Shown here one piece after another: positions 52,152-60,489 of a stretch of DNA of 64,000 nucleotides. A program made the position numbers and the translations under genes. Source of the DNA: Scatomorpha stercorigallinarum (lineage in GTDB: Bacteria > Bacillota > Clostridia > Oscillospirales > Oscillospiraceae); the NCBI GenBank assembly GCA_944387865.1, contig CALXGN010000006.1, forward strand, positions 1 through 64,000, written 5' to 3'. Every line of letters starts with the position of its first letter. The first letter of the stretch is position 1. The notes under the pieces were generated by a model. It saw only the letters and a list, made by a program, of their open reading frames with translations. It was not told the DNA's origin and ran no database searches.

Positions 52152-55100
52152 ATGAAATCGAGGATGAAAAAGCTCCTGGCCGCGGCGCTGGCGCTCTGCC
52201 TGATAGCCGCAATGGTCCCGGGTGCAGCATTGGCGGCGGATACGGGGACGGGAGTAGCCTCTACTACTGACCCAGAAGACGTCACGAAAACGAAATATTA
52301 TGAAACGTTAAGTGCAGCATTTATTGCACTTTCAGATGCAAGAATAACGGACAAAACGGTCACCGTCACGGCCAACTGCTCCGTTAATGGAACTTTGACG
52401 GTTGCCACCGGCCAGAGGCTTGTTGTCCCCACCGGCCTTACTTTGACTGTCGCTAATGGCGACCATCTCACGATTGCCGGCAAAGCCAACTTCTCCGGTA
52501 ATGTCACCGTCGAGGCGGGCGGCGAGCTCATCTTTGACACCAGCAGCACTGTTACCGTCAGCGGCAGAATCACGGTTGGCGGCTCGGAGTACCGCACCGG
52601 CGGCAAGCTGACTGCAAAAACCACCTTTGGTTGCAGCGGCAGCCTTGTTGTGAACGGCGCTGCAACCGTTAAAGGCGGCCAGCAGCTTGGCGCAGTGACG
52701 GTCGGCAATGGCGGCAAGCTGTACACTGAGGGCGAGCTTGTGATAACGGGCGCCTCCACTGTTAACGGCGAACTCAAAGTTGACGACAAGCTCCTCGTTT
52801 CCGGCAGCGGCAGCCTGACTGTGAGCGGTGAGGCTACGGTCATAAACGAACTCCAGGTCGAGTCGGGAGCAAGCGTCAACGTCACCGGCACGCTTGCGTC
52901 TGGCAGCACAGACGTGAACGGCTCCCTTACCGCCGGTGATGGCTATGAATCGACTGGCGATACCGACATCCACGGCAGCTTCACTTTCAACGGCTCCAGC
53001 ATTGGCTACACTGTCAATGTTGAAGGCGATATGGATATCACCAGCAATGTCGCACTTGGCGACCATGGTAAGCTCAACATCGAAAATGGCGGCAGCCTGA
53101 CAGTCGCGGGCAAACTTGATGAGAGTAGTGGCAAACTGGCTGTTAGCGCGGGCGCTACTGCAACCATTGAGGGCAGCCTTGTGGTGAAGAGCAATCATAA
53201 TCCAGATGCAGGAACCATTCGCTTTGAGGCTGGTTCCGAGTACAGCAAGGGCAGCGACCTCATCATTGGCGCGAACCGCATGGACGTTGAGAGCGGCAGC
53301 GTTTCTCTCACCAACGGAGAATATACCGTCAATTCCGGCTCCGTTGCCTCCATCAACGGCCCAAGGACTGCCAACAGCACGAGTACATATAAAATGGCCG
53401 AGAAGATCACGGTCAATGGTACGTTGAATATTTCCTATCCTACCGAGTTCAATGATGAGCTGGGTATTGGATCCAGCGGCAAGGTCGTCGTAGAAAACGG
53501 CATCTGGATGTCTATTGAGAACAACTCCCGTATAACCGGTAGCGGCGACGTTCAGGTCAATTATCTGTTCTATTACCGTTCCAAGCAGGATGCGGATTCC
53601 GCAATCGATATAACGCTTGGCAGCAACGGTTCGGTCTACTGCAACAATCAGTTCCTGAACGACAATATTACCAACGGCACTGCTGCCAATAACACCATGG
53701 CCCCGGATAAAAACACTTATTCTTACTACTGGACATACAGCCGCGGACGCACTTTCAACATCACCCCGAGCGTCGGCAACAACGGCGAGGCCAACATCCC
53801 GACCTCTTCCCCCGAGAACGAGACCGTTACCTTCAACGCCAGCCCGGACGACGGCTATATGGTCGATCCAGCCAATACCTACTATACGGTAGGAACCGAC
53901 GATGAACATGTTCGTATTGCGGTAGTGGGCAATGAATGCTCCTTCGTGATGCCGAGCAATAACGTCACTGTTCATGTTGGCTTCAAAAAGGCCGAGAACA
54001 GCTCCACCACCACTGAGGGCAACATCACGGTCGTCACCAACCACAACGGCAACGGCACTGTGAACGCCAGCATCAACGGGCGTGTCGTCACCGTCACCGT
54101 CCGCGCGAACACCAATTACGTCATCAACACCGTCAGCATCGCCGGCAGGGGCCAGACCGTCGCCACCGACGCCAAGAGCGGCACCTACAGCTACACCGTA
54201 CCCGGCACTGGCAACGCCACCGTCGAGGTCTATGTCACCTTCAAGAGCGACGACTTCGAGGTCACCCTCACCAACTACACCTATGACGACGGGCGCATCA
54301 GCCTGAGCACCGGCACGACCACCACCGGCCGCTATGCCGAGGGCAAGCGCGTTTACATCTACGCTTACCCCGACAGGGACTTCTACGTCCGCAGCCTGAC
54401 CATCACCCGCACCGATAACGGTCAGACCGTGAACTACTACGAGAGCAGTTCCAGCGACGACGTGTTCTACTTCGACATGCCGGCCAGCGACGTCACCGTC
54501 AGGGCCTACTTCACCGACGGCGTCTATGAGATCGCCACCGACATCGACGGCAGCGGCCGCCTGACCATCACCGGCGAGGACGGCAACACCACCGACGTCG
54601 CCGAAGAGGGCGAGGAGATCCGCATCACCGCCAGCCCCAGCAACAACTACCGCCTGGGCGACCTCTATGTCACCTACACCGACTCCGACGACGAGGACCA
54701 GGTCATCTACCCCGAGGTCGAGTATAAGAACAACGGCAACGTCGATTACTACTGGTTCGAGATGCCCGAGTACGACGTGGAGATCTACGCCGACTTCGGC
54801 GAGGGCGATTACGTCGCCTGGATCGACCGCAGCGACATGAAGAATGGCACCATCCGCGTCAGCCCCAACGTGGCCGACGAGGACGACACCGTCAGCATTT
54901 ACGTCACGCCCGACACGGGCTATCAGCTGGACGAGCTCATCGTTGAGGACGAGGACGGCCACGACGTGACCACCACTTCCCTCGCCAGCGGCACGCGCTA
55001 CACCTTCCGTATGCCGGACAGCGACGTGACGGTCACCGCCACCTTCAAGTCCCGCAGCTACAGCAGCAACTTCACCGACGTGCCGCGCTATGAGTGGTAC

Positions 55101-55613
55101 TACGAGGCTGTGTCCTACGTGGCCAGCGAGGGCCTGATGAACGGCGTGAGCACCACGCAGTTCAACCCGAACGGCACCGCCAGCCGCGCGCAGATCGTCA
55201 CCATCCTGTGGCGTCTGGCCGGCGAGCCCAGCGCCCTCACCGGCGCGTTCACGGACGTGCCCGCGGGGCAGTACTACTCCACCGCCGTGGCCTGGGCCTC
55301 CCGCCAGGGCATCGTCACCGGCGTGGGCAACAACCGCTTTGAGCCAAACAGCAACATCACCCGCGAGCAGCTGGCCGTGATACTTTACCGCTACGCGCAG
55401 GACGCCGGCTACACCACCAGCGCCAGCGCCAACATCACGGGCTATTATGACTACGCGCGCGTGAATTCCTACGCCCGCACGGCTATGAGCTGGGCGGTCG
55501 GCGCCGGCCTCATCACCGGCACCAGCACCACCACACTCAGCCCGCAGGACACCGCCACCCGCGCCCAGGTGGCCACCATACTGATGCGCTTCTGCGAGAA
55601 CATCGCGAAGTAA
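52152..55613 (+). CDS. Large surface protein with three SLH domains
   Basis: This 1153-residue exported protein has a signal peptide at about residues 1-29 (KKLLAAALALCLIAAMVPGAALA). Residues ~60-450 are a beta-helix-like run of short repeats such as VSGSGSLTVSGEATV and ENGGSLTVAGKLDESSG. Residues ~530-965 are tandem 'bacterial repeat/InlB B-like' modules, each ending with a motif like MPSNNVTVHVGF or MPASDVTVRAYF. Three SLH domains occupy about 972-1153 (FTDVPRYEWYYEAVSYV, FTDVPAGQYYSTAVAW, and ARTAMSWAVGAG) and tether it to the cell wall. The 5' half is less GC-rich than the 3' half. The start follows AGGAGGTAGG. Function: probable adhesin or cell-surface scaffold. Confidence 0.88.
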   Translation: MKSRMKKLLAAALALCLIAAMVPGAALAADTGTGVASTTDPEDVTKTKYYETLSAAFIALSDARITDKTVTVTANCSVNGTLTVATGQRLVVPTGLTLTVANGDHLTIAGKANFSGNVTVEAGGELIFDTSSTVTVSGRITVGGSEYRTGGKLTAKTTFGCSGSLVVNGAATVKGGQQLGAVTVGNGGKLYTEGELVITGASTVNGELKVDDKLLVSGSGSLTVSGEATVINELQVESGASVNVTGTLASGSTDVNGSLTAGDGYESTGDTDIHGSFTFNGSSIGYTVNVEGDMDITSNVALGDHGKLNIENGGSLTVAGKLDESSGKLAVSAGATATIEGSLVVKSNHNPDAGTIRFEAGSEYSKGSDLIIGANRMDVESGSVSLTNGEYTVNSGSVASINGPRTANSTSTYKMAEKITVNGTLNISYPTEFNDELGIGSSGKVVVENGIWMSIENNSRITGSGDVQVNYLFYYRSKQDADSAIDITLGSNGSVYCNNQFLNDNITNGTAANNTMAPDKNTYSYYWTYSRGRTFNITPSVGNNGEANIPTSSPENETVTFNASPDDGYMVDPANTYYTVGTDDEHVRIAVVGNECSFVMPSNNVTVHVGFKKAENSSTTTEGNITVVTNHNGNGTVNASINGRVVTVTVRANTNYVINTVSIAGRGQTVATDAKSGTYSYTVPGTGNATVEVYVTFKSDDFEVTLTNYTYDDGRISLSTGTTTTGRYAEGKRVYIYAYPDRDFYVRSLTITRTDNGQTVNYYESSSSDDVFYFDMPASDVTVRAYFTDGVYEIATDIDGSGRLTITGEDGNTTDVAEEGEEIRITASPSNNYRLGDLYVTYTDSDDEDQVIYPEVEYKNNGNVDYYWFEMPEYDVEIYADFGEGDYVAWIDRSDMKNGTIRVSPNVADEDDTVSIYVTPDTGYQLDELIVEDEDGHDVTTTSLASGTRYTFRMPDSDVTVTATFKSRSYSSNFTDVPRYEWYYEAVSYVASEGLMNGVSTTQFNPNGTASRAQIVTILWRLAGEPSALTGAFTDVPAGQYYSTAVAWASRQGIVTGVGNNRFEPNSNITREQLAVILYRYAQDAGYTTSASANITGYYDYARVNSYARTAMSWAVGAGLITGTSTTTLSPQDTATRAQVATILMRFCENIAK

Positions 55614-55622
55614 GCTGAAGGC

Positions 55623-55660
55623 AAAAAACGCCGCCCCCTCGCAGGAGGGGGCGGTTTTTT
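55623..55660. terminator. Bidirectional terminator after the SLH gene
   Basis: The arms CCGCCCCCTC / GAGGGGGCGG are flanked by AAAAAA on the left and TTTTTT on the right. It serves the SLH gene and the convergent RHH gene. Confidence 0.9.
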
Positions 55661-55668
55661 GCGCCGTT

Positions 55669-55938
55669 TTATTTCGTTTCCCGCTTGCGGCGGCGGACGG
55701 CGTCGGAGAGCAGGTATTCTATCTGCCCGTTGATGGAGCGGAAATCCTCCTCCGCCCAGGCGGCGATCTCGTCCCAGAGCGAGGGCGAGAGGCGGAGCAG
55801 GAGCTGCTTTTTTGCGCCCTCCTTGGCCTTTAGCGCCTTTTCGCGCTGCTTGACCTCCTGCTCGAGGGCAGCGATGCGCGCGAGGCGCGCTTCCAGCTGC
55901 GCCTCGCGCTCTTCCGGGCTCATTTTGCGCTCCGCCAT
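55669..55938 (-). CDS. Arc-like ribbon-helix-helix protein with a coiled coil
   Basis: The protein has 89 residues. The first half is a charged helix, likely coiled coil (REAQLEARLARIAALEQEV). The second half fits a ribbon-helix-helix DNA-binding fold (LLLRLSPSLWDEIAAWAEEDFRSINGQIEYLLSDAVRRR). Its start codon overlaps the stop region of the SPFH gene, and this SPFH/Arc-like pairing occurs in other Firmicutes. The role of the pair is unknown; it may be an autoregulator of the two-gene operon. Confidence 0.72.
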   Translation of the reverse strand: MAERKMSPEEREAQLEARLARIAALEQEVKQREKALKAKEGAKKQLLLRLSPSLWDEIAAWAEEDFRSINGQIEYLLSDAVRRRKRETK

Positions 55939-56960
55939 CAGTACAACGACCCGCTGTTGACCACGGGCTGCGCGTCGTGGTTGCCGCAGAGCACGACGAG
56001 CAGGTTGGAGACCATGGCCGCTTTGCGCTCCTCGTCCAGGAGCACGATCTCATCCTGGCCCAGGCGGTCGATGGCCATTTTCACCATGCCCACGGCGCCG
56101 TCCACGATCTTCTGCCGCGCGGCGATGATGGCCGCAGCCTGCTGCCGCTGGAGCATGGCCGCCGCGATCTCCTCGGCGTAGGCGAGGTGGGTGATGCGCA
56201 CTTCCTCGACCACGATGCCGGCCACCTCAACGCGCTTTTGCAGCTCGCTCTTCATGCTGCCGGCGATTTCCTGGCTGGAGCCGCGCAGGGTCTTTTCCCC
56301 GGCGGAGTCGGCGTCCTCATCGTCCATGATGTCGTAGGGATAGAGGCGCGCCACGTTGCGCACGGTGGAATCCGTCTGGTTGGAGAGGAAGGAGGGGTAG
56401 TCCTCCACGTTGAACACGGCCTTGGTGGGGTCGGCCACGCGCCAGATGACCACCGCGCCGATGATGATGGGGTTGCCCAGCACGTCGTTGACTTTCTGCC
56501 GGCCGTTGTCCAGCGTCATCGTCTTGAGGGAGATGCGCTGGCGGGTGGTTATGATCTGCGTGGTGGAGCTGGGGTTGCCGCCAACTTCCTTTTCCTTTTT
56601 GGCCTTCTCGGCTGCCGCCTTGTCATAGGCCGGGCAGACGGAGGCACAGAAGGGGTTTACGAAGTAGTAGCCCGCCTTGCTGATGGTGCCGTGGTATTCG
56701 CCGAACAGCGTCAGCACCAGCGCTTCGTTGGGCCGCACGGCCTTCAAGCCCGCCAGGACGATAAAAAAGGCCACGAACATGGCGATGCCGAGCACGAGCA
56801 GCACCACGGCCGGGAAGGTGACTTCGTTCTCAAACAGCGCGACGGAAAGCACCATCATCAGGATGCTGACGATGAGCATGGCGAGGTCGAGCAGCAGCAC
56901 GGGGATGCCCTTGTGCGGCGACAGCTCCCGCGCGGCGACTTCGGTGCGTTCTTCATTCAT
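55938..56960 (-). CDS. SPFH/Band 7 domain membrane protein
   Basis: The 340-residue protein has two adjacent hydrophobic helices at about residues 20-70 (VLLLDLAMLIVSILMMVLSVA; VVLLVLGIAMFVAFFIVLAGL). A Band 7 domain follows (AVRPNEALVLTLFGEYHGTISKAGYYFVNPF; RISLKTMTLDNGRQKVNDVLGNPIIIGAVVIWRV). A long Ala/Glu helical part comes next (EEIAAAMLQRQQAAAIIAARQKIVDGAVGM). SPFH proteins assemble into membrane cages or microdomains. The start follows GGGAGG. Confidence 0.88.
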   Translation of the reverse strand: MNEERTEVAARELSPHKGIPVLLLDLAMLIVSILMMVLSVALFENEVTFPAVVLLVLGIAMFVAFFIVLAGLKAVRPNEALVLTLFGEYHGTISKAGYYFVNPFCASVCPAYDKAAAEKAKKEKEVGGNPSSTTQIITTRQRISLKTMTLDNGRQKVNDVLGNPIIIGAVVIWRVADPTKAVFNVEDYPSFLSNQTDSTVRNVARLYPYDIMDDEDADSAGEKTLRGSSQEIAGSMKSELQKRVEVAGIVVEEVRITHLAYAEEIAAAMLQRQQAAAIIAARQKIVDGAVGMVKMAIDRLGQDEIVLLDEERKAAMVSNLLVVLCGNHDAQPVVNSGSLY

Positions 56961-56995
56961 AGGTCTGGCCTCCCTGATATTGATTTGATATCACA

Positions 56996-57025
56996 TATAT
57001 ATCATACCACGGGCGGCCCTGTCAA
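56996..57025 (-). promoter_or_regulatory. Promoter of the SPFH/RHH pair
   Basis: -35 TTGACA (57020-57025) and -10 TATATA (56996-57001) have an 18-bp spacer on the minus strand. Confidence 0.65.
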
Positions 57026-57035
57026 TACCCGGATG

Positions 57036-57065
57036 CAAAAAAACGCCCCGCTCGCAAGCGGGGCG
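57036..57065 (-). terminator. Terminator of the cysteine-rich protein gene
   Basis: The arms CGCCCCGCT / AGCGGGGCG have a CGCA loop, followed on the minus strand by a run of T, just past the stop of the gene at 57073. Confidence 0.85.
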
Positions 57066-57072
57066 CTGTCGC

Positions 57073-57885
57073 TCAGGAGGCGGAAGTGGAGGACGACGAG
57101 GCGGCCGTGCTGTCGGCCAGGTCGCTGCTGTCGGGCGGGAAGAACTCCTCGATGGGGAAGCGTATCTGCGAGAAAACGGTGCAGGGATCGTCCTGCGTGG
57201 AGCACTGGCAGTCCTTTTCCGGCACGCAGTAGTCGTAGGCCGGGATGAGGAGCTGGGTGTCGCGCTCCAGGCGGATGATGGAGAACTGGCCGAGCGTGAC
57301 GTAGAGCCTGCGCCCGGTGTCGGAGGTGACGAGCGCCTCGCCGAAGCGGGCGGTGATGTCCGCCGGTATCTCGCGCCCTTCGCCGCAGGGGCAGACGCAG
57401 CAGTCGGAGGGGTCCACCAGCTTCAGGTGCAGCGCGATGGGATCCACCGACTCGACCACCGCCGTGGGCAGGCCGTCGGCCTCGCAGCCGTAGTCGCAGG
57501 GGTCGGAGTTGAAAGTCTTTACGCCCGCGCCGGAGCCGTAAAGCATCACGCGCTTGTCGAAGATGGCGAGGCCGGTGATGGGGTTGGCGCCGGGGAAGGT
57601 CTCGCCGTTTATCTTGTAGAAATAGGTCACGTCCACGGTGTAATAGCCCTTGTTGAAGGTGATGGGCTCCACGCTGACCTCCACGTAGAGCAGCTCCGCG
57701 GACTTGGGCCGCACGCTGAAGGCCGCGTCTATGTAGGCCTGCGAGCCGACCGTGGGATAGACCCGGAGGTCCTCGATGCAGTCTTTATCCCTGCACGAAT
57801 CAAAGATCTTCTTCGTGTGGATGCAGACGGCCTCCCGGATGCAGGCCGTGCCGTCCACCGGGCCGGGCAAAACCCTGTCTGCCAT
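57073..57885 (-). CDS. Cysteine-rich conserved clostridial protein of unknown function
   Basis: The 270-residue protein has no signal peptide or membrane helix. It opens with a cysteine-dense block (ACIREAVCIHTKKIFDSCRDKDCIEDLRVYP). The centre is mostly beta-strand (YVEVSVEPITFNKGYYTVDVTYFYKINGE) and further cysteine pairs follow (DPCDYGCEADG; DCCVCPCGEG; CVPEKDCQCS). The end is a low-complexity Ser/Ala tail. I recall similar proteins in many Clostridia, some noted near spore genes, but I cannot name a function. Spore-coat cross-linking is only a guess. Confidence 0.6.
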   Translation of the reverse strand: MADRVLPGPVDGTACIREAVCIHTKKIFDSCRDKDCIEDLRVYPTVGSQAYIDAAFSVRPKSAELLYVEVSVEPITFNKGYYTVDVTYFYKINGETFPGANPITGLAIFDKRVMLYGSGAGVKTFNSDPCDYGCEADGLPTAVVESVDPIALHLKLVDPSDCCVCPCGEGREIPADITARFGEALVTSDTGRRLYVTLGQFSIIRLERDTQLLIPAYDYCVPEKDCQCSTQDDPCTVFSQIRFPIEEFFPPDSSDLADSTAASSSSTSAS

Positions 57886-58036
57886 GTTGTTTCCTCCTCA
57901 TGGATGATTTGAAGGCGTACTTCAGTATCAGTGTATGCGCAGCGGCACGGCATGTGCCACGGCGCGCGAAAGTTTGGGCTGTACCGGCGGGGAAAACTGT
58001 GCTATACTATGCGCAGAAATGCAAGGAGGGCCGGAA

Positions 58037-58558
58037 ATGGACAGCTTTGGCTTCATCCACGGCGAGCTGGATATCAAGATACTCATACTCTATGTCCTCC
58101 GCCGCCTGCCCGCGCCGGTCGATGGGCAGACGCTCTATGAGCTCTGCTGCGTGGACACGGGCGTGGGCTGGTTCGACTACAGCGACTGCCTGGCGGACCT
58201 GGCCGAGCGCGGCCTGGTGGAGGAGCTCAGCGGCGAGCGCTACATCATCACGGACAAGGGCCGCACCCACGGCGAGGTGGCGGAGACCAGCCTGCCATAT
58301 TCCGTGCGCGCCAAGGCCGCGCGGCTGATACGCCCGGTGGCGGAAAAGCTGGCGCGCGAGGCGATGATCGGCGCCGCGCACGAGGAGACGGACGGCGGCG
58401 TCATCGTCAGCCTCTCGCTGGCGGACGGCAAGGGCGAGCTGCTCTCGCTGCGGCTGCTGGTGCCGGACGGCGACATCGCCGAGGGCATGGAAAAGGCCTT
58501 CCGCCGGGACGCGGAGGGCATATACCAGCAGATCATCGAGCTGTTCACGGGCCGATAA
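58037..58558 (+). CDS. DUF4364 family protein
   Basis: The product has 173 residues from the ATG at 58037 (AAGGAGGG upstream). An N-terminal winged-helix-like half (DIKILILYVLRRLPAPVDGQTLYELC...YSDCLADLAERGLVEEL...YIITDKGR) is followed by an alpha/beta half. This matches DUF4364, proposed as DNA-binding regulators of unknown target. It precedes asnA by 23 bp on the same strand, so the two are likely co-transcribed. Confidence 0.83.
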   Translation: MDSFGFIHGELDIKILILYVLRRLPAPVDGQTLYELCCVDTGVGWFDYSDCLADLAERGLVEELSGERYIITDKGRTHGEVAETSLPYSVRAKAARLIRPVAEKLAREAMIGAAHEETDGGVIVSLSLADGKGELLSLRLLVPDGDIAEGMEKAFRRDAEGIYQQIIELFTGR

Positions 58559-58581
58559 AGATAAAAGGAAGGTCGATCGAC

Positions 58582-59595
58582 ATGCACACTTACATCCCCG
58601 AGGGCTATAAGAGCCTGCTTTCCGTATACGACACCCAGAAGGCCATCGGCCTCATGAAGCGCCTTTTTGAGGACACCTTCGCCCCGGCGCTGAACCTCTT
58701 CCGCGTTTCCGCCCCGCTGTTCGTGGACGGGGACAGCGGCCTCAACGACAACCTCAACGGCTATGAGCGGCCCGTCAGCTTTGACATCCTGCACACGGGC
58801 GCGCACGCGCAGGTGGTGCAGTCGCTGGCAAAGTGGAAGCGCCTGGCGCTCAAACGCTATGATTTTTACCCCGGCAAGGGCATATATACGGACATGAACG
58901 CCATCCGCCGCGACGAGGACGAGCTGGACAACCTGCACTCTGTCTATGTGGACCAGTGGGACTGGGAAAAGGTGATACTGCCGGAGGAGCGCAAGCTGGA
59001 CTTCCTCAAGAGCACCGTGCTCGACATCGTGGACGCCCTCTGCGACACGCAGGAGACGCTGACGGCCATCTACCCCGCGCTCTCCGCCGTGGACAGGATA
59101 AGCCGCGACGTGAGCTTCGTCACCGCCCAGGAGCTGGAGGACATGTGGCCGGAGCTGACGCCCAAGGAGCGCGAGAACCGCTATGTGAAGGTGCACCCGA
59201 CGGCGTTCATCATTGGCATCGGCGCGCCGCTGCGCTCGGGCAGGCCGCACGACGGGCGCTCGCCGGACTATGACGACTGGACGCTGAACGGCGATATCCT
59301 GGTCTGGAACTCGCTGCTGGGCTGCGCTTTCGAGCTCTCCAGCATGGGCATCCGCGTGGACCCGGCGGCGCTCGACCGCCAGCTCGCCGCCGCCCACTGC
59401 GACGACCGGCGGGAGCTGATGTACCACAAGATGCTTTTGAACGGCGAGCTGCCGCAGACCATCGGCGGCGGCATCGGCCAGTCGCGACTCTCGATGCTGA
59501 TGCTGGGCAAGGCGCACATCGGCGAGGTGCAGGCCTCCATCTGGGACGAGGAGACGGTGGAGAAATGCCGCGAGGCCGGCGTCATGCTGCTGTAA
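58582..59595 (+). CDS. asnA: Aspartate--ammonia ligase
   Basis: This class II synthetase-like enzyme makes asparagine from aspartate, ammonia and ATP. The length of 337 residues is normal. Recognisable segments are LFRVSAPLFVDGDSGLNDNLNG, ERPVSFDI, KWKRLALKRYDFYPGKGIYTDMNAIRRDE, VDQWDWEKVI and GGGIGQSRLSMLML near the C-terminus. AAGGAAGGTCG precedes the start. It is followed by a strong terminator. Confidence 0.96.
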   Translation: MHTYIPEGYKSLLSVYDTQKAIGLMKRLFEDTFAPALNLFRVSAPLFVDGDSGLNDNLNGYERPVSFDILHTGAHAQVVQSLAKWKRLALKRYDFYPGKGIYTDMNAIRRDEDELDNLHSVYVDQWDWEKVILPEERKLDFLKSTVLDIVDALCDTQETLTAIYPALSAVDRISRDVSFVTAQELEDMWPELTPKERENRYVKVHPTAFIIGIGAPLRSGRPHDGRSPDYDDWTLNGDILVWNSLLGCAFELSSMGIRVDPAALDRQLAAAHCDDRRELMYHKMLLNGELPQTIGGGIGQSRLSMLMLGKAHIGEVQASIWDEETVEKCREAGVMLL

Positions 59596-59621
59596 AGGGC
59601 GCTTTTATGCCGCGCCGGCGA

Positions 59622-59653
59622 GCAGGAAACCGTTTCGGTTTCCTGCTTTTTTT
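59622..59653 (+). terminator. Terminator of asnA
   Basis: The perfect stem GCAGGAAACC / GGTTTCCTGC has a GTTTC loop and a seven-T tail. Confidence 0.93.
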
Positions 59654-59890
59654 ACCCGACGCCGGAAAAAGCGGCCACGCTCCCATACGCCGCCATGCCG
59701 TCTCTTTGGCCTGAAAACCGTCCGGAGCAGCGGGAAAGCTGTTTTCCGAATACGGACGGCATAGATCCCCGGGCTGCGCCCGGGGATATTTTCCGGAAAA
59801 AATTTTTATGTTTCGGGGAACCTTTTGCCTGTAGCGCAGTCATAAGCCCGCGGCTCTGCCGCGAATGTTAAGACATAGGAGAATGAAAAA
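59654..59890 (+). other. Leader region of the downstream lipoprotein gene
   Basis: This ~240-bp gap holds a second strong hairpin, ATCCCCGGGC-TGC-GCCCGGGGAT (59765-59787), then an AT-rich stretch (59791-59820) and AGGAG before the next gene. I see no gene, riboswitch class or clear -35/-10 pair in it. The hairpin may stabilise or attenuate the lipoprotein mRNA. Confidence 0.5.
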
Positions 59891-60430
59891 ATGAAACGTA
59901 CCATCGCTATCGCCCTTGCCGCCATGATGGCGCTCGCCCTCTTCGCCGCCTGCGGCTCCGAGCCCGCCGCCGAAGAGACCCAGACCCCCAGCGCCGCGCC
60001 CGAGCTGACCGCCGAAGAGCGCGCCGAGCTCTACGCCAACGCCATCACCTCCGCCCGCAGCGACGAGGATAACGAGGCCTACGGCGTGATGAAGACCGGC
60101 GACGAGATCGGCGAGATGTACTACCAGGTGCTGGGCTTCACCGCCGAGGACGCCGAGGCCATGGCCATGTCCGTGTCGCTCATCAACATCAAGGCTTACG
60201 GCATCGCCGTCGTGATGCCCGCCGAGGGCTGTGAGGAGACCGTCCGCAGCGGCCTGGAAAACTTCATCAGCAGCCAGCAGGCGAGCTTTGAGCACTATCT
60301 GGCCGACCAGTACGAGGTGGCCCTGAACGCCAAGCTGGAGACGCTCGACGACGGCACCATCGTGATGGTCATGTGCGAGGGCCAGGACGAGGTGTTCGAC
60401 GCCATCGTGTCCGCCATCGAAGCTGCGTAA
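59891..60430 (+). CDS. DUF4358-like lipoprotein
   Basis: The 179-residue product has a lipobox signal peptide (ALAAMMALALFAACGSEP, Cys at residue 21). Then comes a short linker and a globular domain (YANAITSARSDEDNEAYGVM...GIAVVMPAEGCEETVRSGLENFISSQQASFEHYL). The layout fits DUF4358 lipoproteins of gut Firmicutes, function unknown. It would be exposed on the outside of the membrane. Its codon use is strongly GC-biased like its neighbours. Confidence 0.7.
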   Translation: MKRTIAIALAAMMALALFAACGSEPAAEETQTPSAAPELTAEERAELYANAITSARSDEDNEAYGVMKTGDEIGEMYYQVLGFTAEDAEAMAMSVSLINIKAYGIAVVMPAEGCEETVRSGLENFISSQQASFEHYLADQYEVALNAKLETLDDGTIVMVMCEGQDEVFDAIVSAIEAA

Positions 60431-60434
60431 GCAC

Positions 60435-60463
60435 TTGGCAAATCGCTCCGGCTGTGTTATCCT
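60435..60463 (+). promoter_or_regulatory. Promoter of the alpha/beta hydrolase gene
   Basis: -35 TTGGCA (60435-60440) and -10 TATCCT (60458-60463) are 17 bp apart. Ribosome site AAGGAGG follows. Confidence 0.65.
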
Positions 60464-60489
60464 TTAGCAGGACATAAGGAGGTCGTAGC

